DNA of 64,000 bases from Gordionus sp. m RMFG-2023 (lineage: Eukaryota; Nematomorpha; Gordioida; Chordodea; Parachordodidae): the NCBI RefSeq assembly GCF_954871325.1, contig NC_088775.1, positions 63,775,561-63,839,560 of the forward strand, given 5' to 3'. The notes below the pieces were generated by a model that saw only the letters and a list, made by a program, of their open reading frames with translations, made no database searches and had not been told where the DNA came from. Position numbers and translations under genes: made by a program. Below, in pieces: positions 12,045 through 24,840 of this stretch. Position 1 is the stretch's first letter. Each line of letters opens with the position of its first letter.

Positions 12045-13452
12045 ATATAAATACCTTTTATTTATATATTAAATTTTTATTACTTATTGTTGAAGAAATA
12101 TTAGAAAAAATATTAAATTTGTTGAAAGTGTTTTTATATCCATAACTAGTCACCCCAAAAAGTAGATTTTTTAGTTACCAATTAAGTAAAATGTAATAAA
12201 CTATATGTTAACATATAAGTAATAAAATAAAGTTTAATAATAAATTGGTCTAGGGTTATATTGTTAGTGGATCGCAGCGCTTATAATATAAGTAATGGTT
12301 TGATTGATAGAAAATGTTTATTTCACAAATATCGGCGAATCTGTTTTTATACATTTTATTCAATCTTTGTTCTAATGGATTAGGTTAAATTAATTTTTCC
12401 TAAACTATTAGAACAGCCACAGTATAATTTGATCGTCTAGGAATTGATTTTTTCTGGTGTATATATATATATAACCTAGATTTAATCTCTGTCTTTAAAT
12501 TTATTACTAATAATTGTATATACAAAATAAATAAGAATCGATTTCTACTTAAATCTAAAGTAATTATATTATTCTAAATATCATGGGAAATTATTCCTGC
12601 CTTTAAGTGCACCTATTATAATTTCTACTCAATGCTCCAAAACCAACTATTAAAAATGGCGCCCTATAATTCGTCAGTAGCGCTACTTTTATAATAAAAT
12701 TAACTAGGTGATAATGCTGTTATTTTTTAGCGTAGAGACTGAAATACGGACCTTTACCTTGCATTCATATGATTTAATGCCTTCGCTATACTTATCTAAG
12801 GTAAACTTTGAAATATAAATAATGACACCTTATCCATAATCTCCTAACTCTTTATATTACAGGGAAACCTTTGTACATGAAATATAAACTCTTTGTCCTG
12901 ATGTGTGTTACACAATTTTTACCACTTTAAAAAAAATTTTTTTTTTAATTTATAGACATAAATATTATTTGATTAAAATATTTTTATGATTTAGATAAAA
13001 ATATTAACGTGTACCATTTTACAGAGATGTTAAAGCTCCTTTTTAAAAGCTCCCGTGTGTTTTAAGTGGAACGCACTCTCTTTCCATGTTAATAAAAGGA
13101 GCGCCGCTTCTTTGATTTTGATTTTTATAATATAAAATAAACAAAATCATATTTTTTTAAATCGATATATATAGTATATTATAAGATGCTGATTTTACCA
13201 TGAGAAGAACTTGTAGGAGCTAATTTTGAGAATGACATTGTATTATATACATATAAACAATTGATATTATTTTCTTATTAAAGGTCCACCTCTTTTTGAA
13301 GAGAAAAGTATTTCATGTGGGATGGAGATTTTATTTTGTTCATTTCAATATCTTATATATCTGTTTAAAGAGCTTTAATTAAGGAGGGAGCACACGTTTA
13401 TAAAAAATATAGAGTGTTCTTCCCATAAAGTAGGGGCACGAAACAAAATGTG

Positions 13453-13653
13453 TAGTCTTGTTAAATAGTTTCATATGAGCTAATTTTTAACGGCTAATTC
13501 AATATTTTATTTAGAAAAATCGCAAGCCTGAAACTTTTGCTTGGCACAAAGATTTGAACATCTATTCACGAAATCTCAAGGTGTAGCCAATATTTTTCTG
13601 GCTAAAATATTGAGTTCACCATTTATAAAAATCAGCTCAAATTAACAACACTA
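13453..13653. mobile_element. hAT MITE of the TAGTGTTGTTAAA family
   Basis: Ends are tagtcttgttaaa and ttaacaacacta; the target copies aaaatgtg (13445-13452) and aaaatatg (13654-13661) match at 7 of 8. The body shares aatatttttctgg and taaaatattgagtt with the better preserved copy at 48016-48238. Confidence 0.85.
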
Positions 13654-16131
13654 AAAATATGTAATACATTTATCTAATTATTCATTTTTAATTCCCAAAA
13701 TAAACACCTTAAATTGGTAATTAAAAAGAAGGATACATTAGAAATAAGTAAATGTTTTATCAGTTTTGAGTTTGACTAGCCATGTTTATAAAGATGAAAA
13801 AAATACAAAAGGGGCGACACACCTTTTCTAGCTACTTCAAATTAATATGTAAAAATCACTGTTTAAGATTAGCTGTCTCCGTTGCTATAAATAATGATAC
13901 CAGCAGTATCACTTTGAAGTCGTTATTGACACGATTGATAGTTTGTATAGCCAATCTAACAAAAATCAATAGGCTTTGAACTAAATAGTGTCAGAATTAT
14001 GATAGGTGCCTAGCAGTTTTCGAACTTTAAAGGCAGTTAAAATAATTATCAGTCCCTTTATATCCATTTCAAAAAATTTAACGGAATCTACAGTTCAAAA
14101 TTTATAGGGCCGCCATCCTATTAGAATGCTGCGAATTCTTATCAGATCTCGCTTTGCTGTATGAGTTCTATTAAAATTATTCAATCTGTTTTTGAGGTTT
14201 TAGAAGCAATCATTTTACTAGAATTGAAAAATCAATATATTTTAATATTTTTAAAGTAAAATATATGAAAATTGCTCAAGATTTGGATTCGTGATATTGA
14301 AGAAATACAAAAGATATTCTGACCCAATTAAAATCAATTGATTCTTAAAATTAACAATATGCAAAATGGGTTAATGGATTCTAATTACGATAATTCTAGT
14401 AATTCATTTTATCTGATTTAGAATAATTGGACAACGACCGGGAACCAGACTCTCACATAGGGGAAGAGCAAATCAAATTTGTTTCAGACTAAAGTCTGAT
14501 ACGGATCTACTATAAATGGGCTATGGATAATATATTGAGTATCATTAGCCAAGGGGTTATATACATACCGAATACAAATCCATATAATCAAATAGAGTAA
14601 CCAAGCATTGATTTTAAAACTAGCGAAGTGATTAATTTTTTTTTTTTAATTTCAAAATTATAACAAAAAAAAATTATAAATTATAAATGACAGAAATTTT
14701 TTTGCTTTGAGTAAAATGCTAAAGTATTAGATTATAAAAGCTATTGTTAGATTTTAATTTTAATAATTTTAAAATCTTTTCTACAATAAATTATTCTTTT
14801 TAAGGATAAAAATTCCCACTCTGCACTTCCAGTTATTGGAGGTCAAATATTTTTTTCTTATAAAAAGTTGGTGTTGGTCTTCCATTTTCGATAATCAATT
14901 TCAAAATTTATTGATATTTTTAATAAATTTTCAACAGCACAATTCATTTAAATTAACTATTGTTATTAAAAAAAGTGAATGAAGGTTTTTTTAAAATTTA
15001 TTTTTTAAACACCGTGGAAGTAGAAATAATTTTTTTATAAATAGAAAATAGTATATTAATTTTTTTAACATAGTAAAAATAATTATGTATATTTAATGTA
15101 GTAATAAAAATAATATTAATTTTATTTAAGAATTTTTATCGCTGGAGGCTTCGCCAATCACATACCTTAAATCTAGAATATTCCGATGGATAAATCAAAA
15201 TATGCGTCGGGTAGCTAATCAATACTGACTAAACAATTTTAAAATAGGGTTGAGCTGCCATTACATCACAACATTTAAGACAAATGGCTCTCATAATGAT
15301 TTGATACATTTTATACTTGTACACATAACTTTAAAGAAAAGAAGATAAGGAATCATGAGCACACACTAAGGACACAAGCATATACCAAGGAATCATGAGT
15401 ATGTGCTAAGGAATCATGAGGATAATATAACATATGATGAAGCGTTACTCGTACAAAGGAAAAAAGATGTGGGATTTACATATCACATTTGTTGCATAAA
15501 ACCACAAGCAATATACTCATTATAAACTAAACTAGAAAGCAATTTCAAAATTAAACAACAATAAAAAGTCCAGATACATTTTCAACTGGAAACACTAATC
15601 TTATCCCAGCAACAACCAAAACTCCTAACATTACAACTACCGTTTTTATTAACTCAAAATCAGCAACATAAGCAGGACCGTAGCCAGGAATTTCCGCTGG
15701 AGGGCAAGTGGAAGGGGGGGGGGGGGTGGGGGGTTGTAATTTTTTCAAAATAAAACGAATAGTTAGGTATTCATAGAAATTTTTTGCTATTTTTATTAAA
15801 AATTGTTAAACAATGATTTTTATTTTTAAATTTTAACAAAAGCTAAATTCAGTATTTTTTTTCTATAAACCTTTATTACTAAATTTTATTTACGTCGATC
15901 TTTCATCAATTCTCTAGTGCTCGATAGAACTCTTTTAATGTAGGGGACGAGGCCTCACAAAATTTAATTGATATACAAAATGATGTTGAGTATCATTACA
16001 ATCTTAAAATGCAAGATTATATTTTTTTATACATGATATTTAAGACATTTTTAAAATATGTGTTTCTTTAAATTCTGCAGCTAATAATTCTTTTGCTATT
16101 CTTGTTTCATGATGTAACGTTTCCATATTTA

Positions 16132-18164
16132 CAGGGTTGGGCAGTATCGCGGATATTTGTATCCAGTATCTAAGATACATATTATTTAAAAGTATTTGTA
16201 TCTTAACCAACTTTGTATTCAAAAAGATACAGATACTTTAAAAAAATTTTATATTGGTTAATTTAAATAGTATTAAAATTTAAAATGATATTTTTTAAGA
16301 TTTAAATGAAAAATTTAATCAAAATTTAGATATTTTAAGATAATTTTTGATATATGAAGTTGATCGTCATATAGCAATTTGCTAACAATTAGAACTACCA
16401 TATTTGAATCGTTTTATATCTGTCTATTTTAAAATTATGGAAGAAGAAAATAGAATAATATGTTTATCTTCGTCTTCAGATGATTCTTCAACCGAAAATT
16501 ATAACAATAAATTTAAACTAAGCATACTTAATGGCAAATTTTTTGAAGTACTTCAAGATGATCATATTAAAGAAATTCATCGTGACTTTGGTATTGACGA
16601 AAAAGTTATAGCAACTGTTACAGATAACGGCCATAACTTTAAGAAAGCTTTCAAGGAGTTTGGATATTCTATGGAAGCTGTAGAGAATGACTTTGACATC
16701 AATGATGATGAATGTATAGAATTCGAAATCATTGAAAGTATTATTTAATAATTCTTTAAAATTTATTTTGATATTGTAAATTTAGTAAAATATTTTATTC
16801 AAATAAAATTATTTATTTGTTTATTTAAGGGTCTAAAGAAGCCTCAATAACATTGCCTTAACACATTCGTTGTTTGTGCCATACGATAAGTCTAATTGTC
16901 ACAACAGATGTAGAGAGAGCTATTAAGGATTCTCCTAACATTCTAAAATTCATCATCCTGCAATAGCTAAATGTACTAAGCTATGGAATGCAAATAATAG
17001 GCCTAAAACTGCAGAACTTATCAAAGCAGTTTTAGGAAAACAATTAGTTACACCTTGTTGCACTAGATGGAATAGTTTGTATGATAGTCTTCATAGTTTA
17101 TTAAAATTTAAAGGCGAACTTCCCAAATTATGTCAAAAATTAGAATTTCCTTAATTAAGAGATATTGAAATTCAATATTTAGAAGAATATTGCAATATAA
17201 TGGCCCCATTGGCTATAGCGATTGACAAAATACAGAGTGGAATCAACTGCTTATGGAGAATCATCTCCAATTTAAATGTCGTTAAAAAAAATTACAAATT
17301 TAATTCAAACCAATCTACAATTTTGCAAACCATTAGCTGTTGCCATAGAAAATTATTTATATAAAAGATTTAAAAATATATGATTTTGATAACAATTTTA
17401 AAAGTGCATTTTTGGCAACTATTTAAAAATCGTTGGATTGATGGTGAAAAAGAAAAAAAATACTTTCAGGATTTGTTAATACATGAAGTTTTAATTGTTT
17501 TTAAAAATATTATTGAAATTAATACTTCAACAAAATCTTCAATTGATGAAGATGATGATTACTTTTGCTTTAAAAGTATCACATCCAATTCTAATAATTC
17601 AATAAATGATATTGAAATAGAGGTCCTAAATTATATGAAAGATGACAGGCGGAGTATAAATATGTTAAATAGTTATAAATATATAAAAGAAATATTTATT
17701 AAATATAACACAATATTACCCTCCTCAGCCCCCGTTGAAAGATTATTTAGCTTTGCTAATATGGTTAATAGACCAAATCGTCAAAGATTGAATGCAAAAT
17801 TAATAATAATAAAATATGATGCTGATTTATTATTATTTACTAATTATATAATTATTAAATGGAATATCGCATTATCTTTTATAATAAATTTGTTATTTTC
17901 TACAATTTATTTTAAATATTTTTTTATAAATATATATTATAGATAAGAAAATAAAGCTTTATACATTTTGATTTTGACTATTTAAAGTTTTTTAAAAAAG
18001 TATCTTGTATCTTAGATACTTTAAAAAAAATACAAGTATCTTGTATCTTATATCTTATTGAAATTTTTCTAAAGTATCTAGTATCTTGTATCTTAAATAC
18101 AAAATTTTATAAAGTATCTGTATATGTATCCGAATACAATTTTCTGAAAATTTGCCCAACCCTG
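16132..18164 (+). mobile_element. nested hAT transposon, exact 8-bp target duplication
   Basis: Ends CAGGGTTGGGCAGTATC and the complement GCCCAACCCTG. Target duplication catattta is exact at 16124-16131 and 18165-18172. Subterminal regions are dense in gtatctta/taagatac-type motifs (for example 18000-18130), which are plausible transposase-binding repeats. It landed inside the coding part of the older hAT. Confidence 0.95.
16404..17946 (+). pseudogene. hAT transposase of the nested element, broken
   Basis: 16404-16748 carries the catalytic-core start, including ATVTDNGHNFKKAFKEFG, the hAT 'TDN..N' motif. Around 16970-17150 is KLWNANNRPKTAELIKAVLG then TRWNSLYDSLHSLLKF, the conserved CxxxRW region. 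17380-17946 ends with the dimerisation domain, ILPSSAPVERLFSFANM then NRQRLNAKL. A spliced intron is likely around 16740-16830. Several breaks are visible between 16860 and 17380, so it is inactive, but all main parts remain. Confidence 0.8.
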
Positions 18165-19439
18165 CATATTTAAGTTTGGTAATGATTTTAAGGTGTTCAT
18201 TTTATCCTATTTAAAATAATCAGGATCAAGGGGGGGGGGGCATTAAAACAACATGATAGAAGATTATAATCATCTTGTGCAAATCTATCTAAAAACGTTC
18301 TACAAAGAAATCAAAAATTTTATAATAATTGTTTTTTAAAGAACTCCAATCACTGTCCTTTTCACAATAAAATTGCAATTTGGTATCGACTAAATCTTTA
18401 AGATTTATAGGCGTTTTACGTAATCTTGATGATTTTTGAGAGATGAGATTAAATTTTGATATAGGTTACTCAGCCTTAATTTATATCAAATCAAAAATAT
18501 TATTACTTCTTTTATTTTTTAATATATTAATTGTGAATTCAGTATAATTTTTATCCACTTTATTGGTAACTACTGACTGTAGACACTTATTTAGTAGATC
18601 TATTGTTATAAATATATCTCATAAATTAGAATGACCAATATAATGTAATTTGTATAAACGCATTGAGATAAAAGACCAGAGGTTTCAACTGAATCATCAG
18701 TGGAAACCTCTGAGCTGACTTCTATTAAAAAAGTAAAATAATACTTCACCAATAGCCTCGAAATCTTTATAAATGATATGAGATATTTCTAAATTATGAG
18801 TCCACATCTGGTCTAGAGGTCTATTAAGAGTATGGCCTGATTTAAAGGATACGTTAAAATGCCTAAATAAATTATACAATTAGATAAATTAAAAAAATTA
18901 GAAATGATAACATTATTATAATAATTTGTACCACAAGATGTAACTTGAGATTGTAGCAATGTACATAAGGCATTTTTTATTAATTTTTTGAGGCAGGATT
19001 TGTATTCTTCCATTTTGGCCAGACATGAAGTTTGCACATCATATGCCAGGCTTATTATATTTGATGAATTAATATTTAAGTTATTAAGTTACTTTAAAAT
19101 ATTAGTAATGCTTTCAACAGTAAGACATTGTAAATTAATAACTCATTAAATTTCCTTGGATTTCCACAAAATATATAGCGAATAATTATTCCAAGATTTT
19201 TACAACTTGTTATTAATTTGTATAAATCAAATAAATAATATTTTTCTAAAAATTTTGTTACAAATTCATTTAGATATATTCGTTAATGGTTATTTAAAAT
19301 CTAATAACCTAATAATTTTTTTTTTAATTTTGTGGCAAATTTTTTCAAGAGGCCAGGTTGGGGGTCAAAAATAATTTTTTTGTGTGAGGGGGGGGGTCTG
19401 CCCTCCCTTAGCTACGGCCCTGAGCATAAGTAATAATAA

Positions 19440-19795
19440 ATTTAATTTATTTCTAGTATTAACTTCAAATTTTACTCATTGAGATATTATTCTTACTACT
19501 TTAACTTAGCAAATGACTTATAAACGTTAAATACGGAAAAACTTAAATTTAATCCTTTCTAAACCCATGTAAAATTAAAACATTTATTTTAAAAAAGCGA
19601 GAAAGAAAGCGGGTATAGTAATTTTTGTCTATCTTCATACTGACCATAAGCGAAAATCTCGGCGTGGACAGGTAATTGCCAGTAGCGTCACTGGTGGGGG
19701 GGGGGGGGTCGCGTGCAAGGGCTCGAGCTTCCTGAAATATTTGAAGATCCCCCTCAAAATTTTGAATTTTTTCTTTGGCTACTAAAAAAAAGGGA
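19440..19795. other. no gene; possible hAT tip remnant
   Basis: At 19661-19690 cagtagcgtcactggtgg runs into a long G tract, like the tips of the other CAG...GTAGC hAT families. No matching right end was found on the far side of element F, so only one end survives. Confidence 0.35.
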
Positions 19796-22700
19796 GTATG
19801 ACTAAATACTGATTTGCTAAAATGAATTGCTAAAAAGCAATTAATCATAATCAATAATAAATCAATCAAAATTTTATTATGTATATTTTATTTAATGAAA
19901 ATTTTTAAAACTTTTTTTAAAATATACTTAAATTATTTTTTTATTAAATGAAGGATACTGATTAAATATCATATAATATATAATTTTATTTTGAGTTAAT
20001 ATTATTATAAAAGAATAATTTTCATAGCTTATTAAAACATAAATAAATTTTTTTCAATTTTAAAAATTAACAAATATATATCCGTAAGAGGGCGTTATAT
20101 ACGTAAATATGTAAGTATCATTTTAGGAAACCGGAATGATGATTGGTTAGCGCTTTTTTTATATTTGGTATATATACATATGAAAAACCTAAAAATTAAA
20201 AAAAAAATTTAGATTTCTTTGATGTTTAATATATGAGTAGGTTTAGAATAGTAAAATAATGGAAATTTTCTAAGGTAAATTGGCGTTATTTATCAAAATC
20301 TCTTAATTTTTGTTTTATAGGTGTAAATTTACGTACTAAGCATCCTAAAAAAATATTTTGAAAATAATTTGATTTAACCGATTGCCGAGCTTAAAACCGA
20401 CCACTTACTAAATATTCGATAGACCAAATTTACTAGTAATATAATTTGAAAAATGTTGATTTTCGTTTTATATATATCTATAAATACCCTTAAAACATAA
20501 TCCCAAAAAATATTTTTAAAATATCGCCATTTGGCGGATAACCGACTCGTAACCGACCCAATGACTAAATACTGAATTGCTGGCGTTTTAAATCAAAATA
20601 TCTTAATTTTTGTTTTATATGTGTATATTTACATACTAAGCATTATCCTAAAAAAAATTTTTGAAAATAATTTGATTTGCCCGATTGCCGAGCTTAAAAC
20701 CGACCACTTACTAAATATTCGATTGACCAAATTTACTAGTAATATAATTTGAAAAATGTTGATTTTCGTTTTATTTATCTATAAATACGTATAAAACATA
20801 ATCCCAAAAAATATTTTTAAAATATCGCTATTTGGCGGATAACCGACTCGTAGGAAAAACTATTCATTTGTTTTACATTATCGTTTACTTTTAAATTTTT
20901 TAATATTTATTATTTATATTTACTTCAATAATATCGTTGGTTGTATTCTTTTTAATATATTCGTAGTTATTTCATCAACATGCCCGACGAGTTCATTTGA
21001 AGGATATATCATAGGAACAATATTTTCATTTTTCATCCTTTTAAGAATTTCGAGAGCCATCTCAGGCTTTTCCTTTAATCTATAATAAAATTTTAAAATA
21101 TATTATTAAATATATATTTTACCAAAATAAAAACTTTGAGAACAGATCAGACATTTAATAGCAAAAATATGATTTATAATTATAAAACAATTTTAAATTT
21201 TAACGGCTATTATTTAAAAGTATTTATTTATTTGTTTATTATTTTTTATATACTTCTTACTCAAATTTTTTTATTTTTAAAATAATGCCAATTATTTTTA
21301 AAATATTCAGGAAAATATAATAATTTCGAATATAAATAATAAAGGAAAATAAAAAAATATTAGAAAGAATATAATCAAGGGGAGGGGGTTTAAACGCCCT
21401 TTTTTTGAATCTCAATTGCTTATCTCTTAGACAATTAAAATTATCTGAAATATTTGCACATAACACAATTTTAGAGAGTATTATAGATTTTATTTATTAT
21501 ATAAAAATAAAAATACTTTAGCATATAGTATTGCATAAATTTTAAGTGTTAATACAAAAATTATATAAATGTTATAACTAAGAATTTATAGTAAATTTGG
21601 TCAATCGAATATTTAGTAAGTGGTCGGTTTAAAGCTCGGCAATCGGTCAAATCAAATTATTTTCAAAAGATTTTTTTGGATAATGCTTAGCACGTAAATA
21701 TACACGTATAAAACAAAAATTAAGATATTTTGATTTAAAACGCCAGTAATTCATTATTTAGTCATTGGGTGGGCTACAAGTCGGTTATCCGTCAAATCAC
21801 GATATTTTAAAAATATTTTTTGGGATTATGTTTTATACGTATTTATAGATATATAAAACGAAAATCAACATTTTTCAAATTATATTACTAGTAAATTTGG
21901 TCAATCGAATATTTAGTAAGTGGTCGGTTTTAAGCTCGGCAATCGGGCAAATCAAATTATTTTCAAAAATTTTTTTTAGGATAATGCTTAGTATGTAAAT
22001 ATACACATATAAAACAAAAATTAAGATATTTTGATTTAAAACGCCAGCAATTCAGTATTTAGTCATTGGGTCGGTTACGAGTCGGTTATCCGCCAAATAG
22101 CGATATTTTAAAAATATTTTTTGGGATTATGTTTTATACGTATTTATAGATATATAAAACGAAAATCAACATTTTTCAAATTATATTACTAGTAAATTTG
22201 GTCTATCGAATATTTAGTAAGTGGTCGGTTTTAAGCTCGGCAATCGGTTAAATCAAATTATTTTCAAAATATTTTTTTAGGATAATGCTTAGTACGTAAA
22301 TATACACATATAAAACAAAAATTAAGAGATTTTGATAAATAACGCCAGCAATATTTACCTTAGAAAATTTCCATTATTTTACTATTCTAAACCTACTCAT
22401 AAATTAAACATCAAAGAAACCTAAAAAAAATTTTTAATTTTTAGGTTTTTCATATGTATATATACCCAAATATAAAAAAAGCGCTATCCAATCATCATTC
22501 CGGTTTCCTAAAATGATACTTACATATTTACGCATATAACGTCCTCTTACGGATATATATTTGTTAATTTTTAAAATTGAAAAAAATTTATTTATGTTTT
22601 AATAAGCTATGAAAATTATTCTTTTATAATAATATTAACTCAAAATAAAATTATATATTATATGATATTTAATCAGTATCCTTCATTTAATAAAAAAATT

Positions 22701-22816
22701 AAAAATTTTCATTAAATAAAATATACATAATAAAATTTTGATTGATTTATGATTGATTATGATTAATTGCTTTTTAGCAATTCATTTTATTTTAGCAATT
22801 CAGTATTTACTCATAC
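19796..22816. mobile_element. Element F: foldback-like element with ~1.1-kb inverted arms
   Basis: The tips GTATGACTAAATACTG (19796) and CAGTATTTACTCATAC (ending 22816) are inverted. Arms stay inverted inward to about 20852 and 21592. Each arm holds ~300-bp units built of a caaaatatcttaatttttg-type block, a ccgattgccgagc block and an aaccgactcgta block: about two units on each side. No transposase is present. The target duplication is not clear (possibly TA). The 740-bp centre holds the exon described at 20920-21079. Family unknown. Confidence 0.75.
20920..21079 (-). CDS. terminal exon-like coding block inside element F
   Basis: After a good acceptor (minus-strand tttattatag just upstream of 21079) the minus strand stays open for 52 codons to a TAA at 20920-20922. 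It reads LKEKPEMALEILKRMKNENI, then VPMIYPSNELVGHVDE and ending RIQPTILLK. The spacing 'AL.IL..M...NIVP' recalls a PPR motif, so an LRPPRC/PPR-type protein end is one guess; I cannot confirm it. Codon use is unlike the flanking repeats. No second exon was found in the centre, so if transcribed it would need outside sequence. It may be a host exon captured by element F or a host exon into which the repeats grew. Confidence 0.45.
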
Positions 22817-23027
22817 CGAAAAAAAGGTAAGTTAGCTAAAAAAAAAGAAGGTAATTTAGGATAATGTTAGGTAAAAAAAGATGGTAATAGTATATAATGT
22901 AGCTGAAGATAATTTTTAAAAAATTATAAGTCTCCTGAGATTGTAAAGGCTAGTAATACCCCTAGTATCTGCCATCTGCCCAAAAATTGATGTATGACTA
23001 TTCTCATTTTAATTTAATCTTGTTACA
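22817..23027. other. AT-rich spacer
   Basis: Nothing recognised between the right end of element F and the start of the duplicated block. Confidence 0.4.
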
Positions 23028-23497
23028 TGTTAGTAACATGTAATATAATAATAATGTTTTATTTCAATTTAAAGTTTATTGTTTATAAAGACTTTAGTTG
23101 GTAACATGTAATATATAATAATGTTTTATTTCAATTTAAAGTTTATAAAGGCTTTAAGGTCATGTTATAATATATTTTCTTATTTATTTTTGTCTAAAGC
23201 GTTAATATACATGTGTACATTTAAAAATTTAATTGTAGATCGTGATATGTAAATTGGATATTAGTTATATTAAATTATGTTTAATTTTAAATACATATAT
23301 ATAGATGTATTTTAAATGAAAAGATAATAAAAAAACATTTTATTTTTCTTGAAGATAAAAACTTTACTTAAGCAAATAATTTATTTTAGTTCTTAATTTT
23401 TCCCAAATAAAGGCTTTATTTGTATCATAAATTCTAAACCCTTCTCACATTTTTATTTCGACAAAATCTCAGTGCAAGACCACCCCACTTGCATTAT
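23028..23497 (+). repeat. copy 1 of a segmental duplication (empty site of element B)
   Basis: Matches 24383-24453 plus 47499-47837 in the same order and orientation. Shared blocks include gtaacatgtaatat, tttcaatttaaagttt, aaaggctttaaggtcat, gtagatcgtgatatgtaaat and accaccccacttgcatta. Here ggctttaa (23147-23154) is unbroken; in copy 2 the same octamer is duplicated around the 23-kb element B. A ~70-bp tandem duplication lies at 23037-23150, and a perfect palindrome ttacatgtta-g-taacatgtaa at 23023-23043. Confidence 0.9.
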
Positions 23498-23640
23498 GGC
23501 GGAGAATAGGGGCACCAGCTTATTGGAAGCTGGTGGGAAAGAAGCCTGGAGACGACCTCCGCCCACCTGGTATGGTACGGAACGAAGAGATGCTTGTTTA
23601 AAGAAAGATTGATGACAGACTCGATATAAAAAAAACATGT
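23498..23640 (+). other. GC-rich island with a 38-codon ORF
   Basis: Just after the duplication breakpoint the sequence becomes GC-rich and reads MAENRGTSLLEAGGKEAWRR then PPPTWYGTERRDACLKKD on the plus strand. The composition is unlike the flanks. Overlapping open frames also exist on the minus strand, as expected for GC-rich DNA in this background. Not recognised. Confidence 0.3.
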
Positions 23641-23830
23641 ATGGAAAATTTTATATCCGCATATGTAAAAATTTATCACATTTTTTTTACAATCAAAACA
23701 CTTTTTAAAGGCTCTTAAATTTATTTATTTGTTTAACATTTAAATTAAATAATAATGAATAGTATTTTAAAGTAATTCATGACTAGCCTGTGGTAATATA
23801 ATAATATTGGTAATTATTATATTATTTCAA

Positions 23831-24112
23831 TTAGCCCAAATATAGTGTAAGTTATACCTTTCTTTATATTTATAATTCAAGGTTATAATTACGAATGAAA
23901 TATATATTGGATTGCTAGTTTGACCCCTCCCCATTAGCCATATATAATGTAATTTATACTTTTCTGAGTTAAGGGTATAATTACAAAAAAAACTATTATG
24001 GATAACTATTAGCACAGTTATAGTGTAAATTATACCTTTCTTATATATTTATAAGTCAAGGGTATAATTACGGAAAAAAAACTATATTGGATTTTTAGTT
24101 TGACCCTTCCTC
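23831..24112. repeat. ~95-bp tandem repeat, about 3 copies
   Basis: Units share tatagtgtaa(g/a)ttatacctttct, caagg(g)tataattac and attggatt(g/t)(c/t)tagtttgacc. Divergence of roughly 15 percent by eye indicates an older expansion. Confidence 0.75.
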
Positions 24113-24579
24113 CCAGTCCCACATCCAATTTATTGAATTGTTGGTATACTAATTATTGTTATTTAAATCTTTCTCCCAGATATCGACTTCTCAATATTAT
24201 TTTCTCATGATAACATCGAATTCATAGAGACCCCCATAATACAAATTATAAAATTCTTGTCATTATGTTTTTTCCCTTCCTTTCCCCAATTTTTTTGAAA
24301 AAAAGGAAACCTCAATATTATAAAAATACATTAATTCCACTTCATTTTTTTTTATTAATTTTTATTTTATTTTAAGTGGTGACATGTTGGTAACATGTAA
24401 TATATAATTAAGTTTTGTTTCAATTTAAAGTTTAATGTTTATAAAGGCTTTAATATTGTTTTTAAATTGTTGGGTCAGGTCGGCTTGGCTGAAAACACAG
24501 CAAGGTTTGAGCCGAAAAAACGACCCTAAACAAGAGCCGACCTATTTGGCCATAGATCAGACCCCCCGACACAATGAGT

Positions 24580-24750
24580 CTCATGAGCCGACCCATCGGG
24601 TCGGCCTGCTGGGTTAGCTTGCTGGGTTGGCTGGCTGGGTCGGCCTGCTGGGCCCACTTGCTGGGTTGTCCTGCTGGGTCGATTTTTTGGGTCGACCTGC
24701 TGAGTTGGCTTGCTGGGTCGACATGCTGGGTTGGCAAACTGGGTCGACAA
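24580..24750. repeat. GC-rich 10/20-bp tip repeats of element B, left
   Basis: Irregular repeats of gctgggt(t/c)g(g/a)c- type give open frames in many registers that are not genes. The inverted counterpart is 47276-47400, where cgacccagcaggc repeats occur, plus a short piece at 46045-46079 cut off by the insertion at 46080-47275. Confidence 0.8.
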
Positions 24751-24840
24751 AATATATAAAAAAATTAAACCAGTTTGTTTTAATCCGGGTTCAATGTTTT
24801 TGATATTAGAAGGATGTTCTAAAATGTTTGGGTCTAGCAA

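Larger units (their letters stand above)
11098..15672. other. mostly non-transposon interval
   Basis: Contains the candidate exon at 11841-12044, the MITE at 13453-13653 and three weak coding-like patches: 13850-13979 (CKNHCLRLAV), 14093-14170 (IYRAAILLECCEF) and 14430-14510 (LDNDREPDSHIGEEQ). None can be assigned. A small imperfect repeat of aaggaatcatgag lies at 15345-15425. Otherwise AT-rich with nothing seen. Confidence 0.4.
15900..19037 (-). pseudogene. DUF4371 hAT transposase remnants
   Basis: Minus-strand scraps match the transposase of 5208-8794 piece by piece: 18697-19037 (QTSCLAKMEEYKSCLKK, then FEAIGEVLFYFFNRS), 16040-16130 (METLHHETRIAKELLAAE), and 15930-15960 (CEAS- followed by TLK-). 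Stops and indels are frequent, so this copy is dead. The order on the strand is the normal N- to C-terminal order, with the foreign hAT between the METLHHE piece and the rest. Confidence 0.8.
15673..19422 (-). mobile_element. hAT transposon of the CAGGGCCGTAGCC family, split by another hAT
   Basis: Left end caggaccgtagccagg, right end the complement agctacggccctg. Target copies aacataag (15665-15672) and agcataag (19423-19430) match at 7 of 8. Same family as 5208-8794 but inverted and more decayed. An hAT of another family (16132-18164) inserted into its coding region. Confidence 0.9.

Noticed and set aside
11514-13395. Possible hAT-like ends: cacatctcta at 11513, cagagatgttaaagctcc at 13022 and gagctttaattaagg near 13375
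   Set aside because: Motifs share gagctcc/ttaaagctc pieces, but no pair gives consistent inverted tips with matching flanks.
24435-24840. Overlapping ORFs on both strands rich in Gly/Trp/Ser or Gln/Pro/Thr
   Set aside because: By-products of the GC-rich ctgctgggtcg tip repeats of element B; open in many frames and without any domain. The same applies to 47201-47486.
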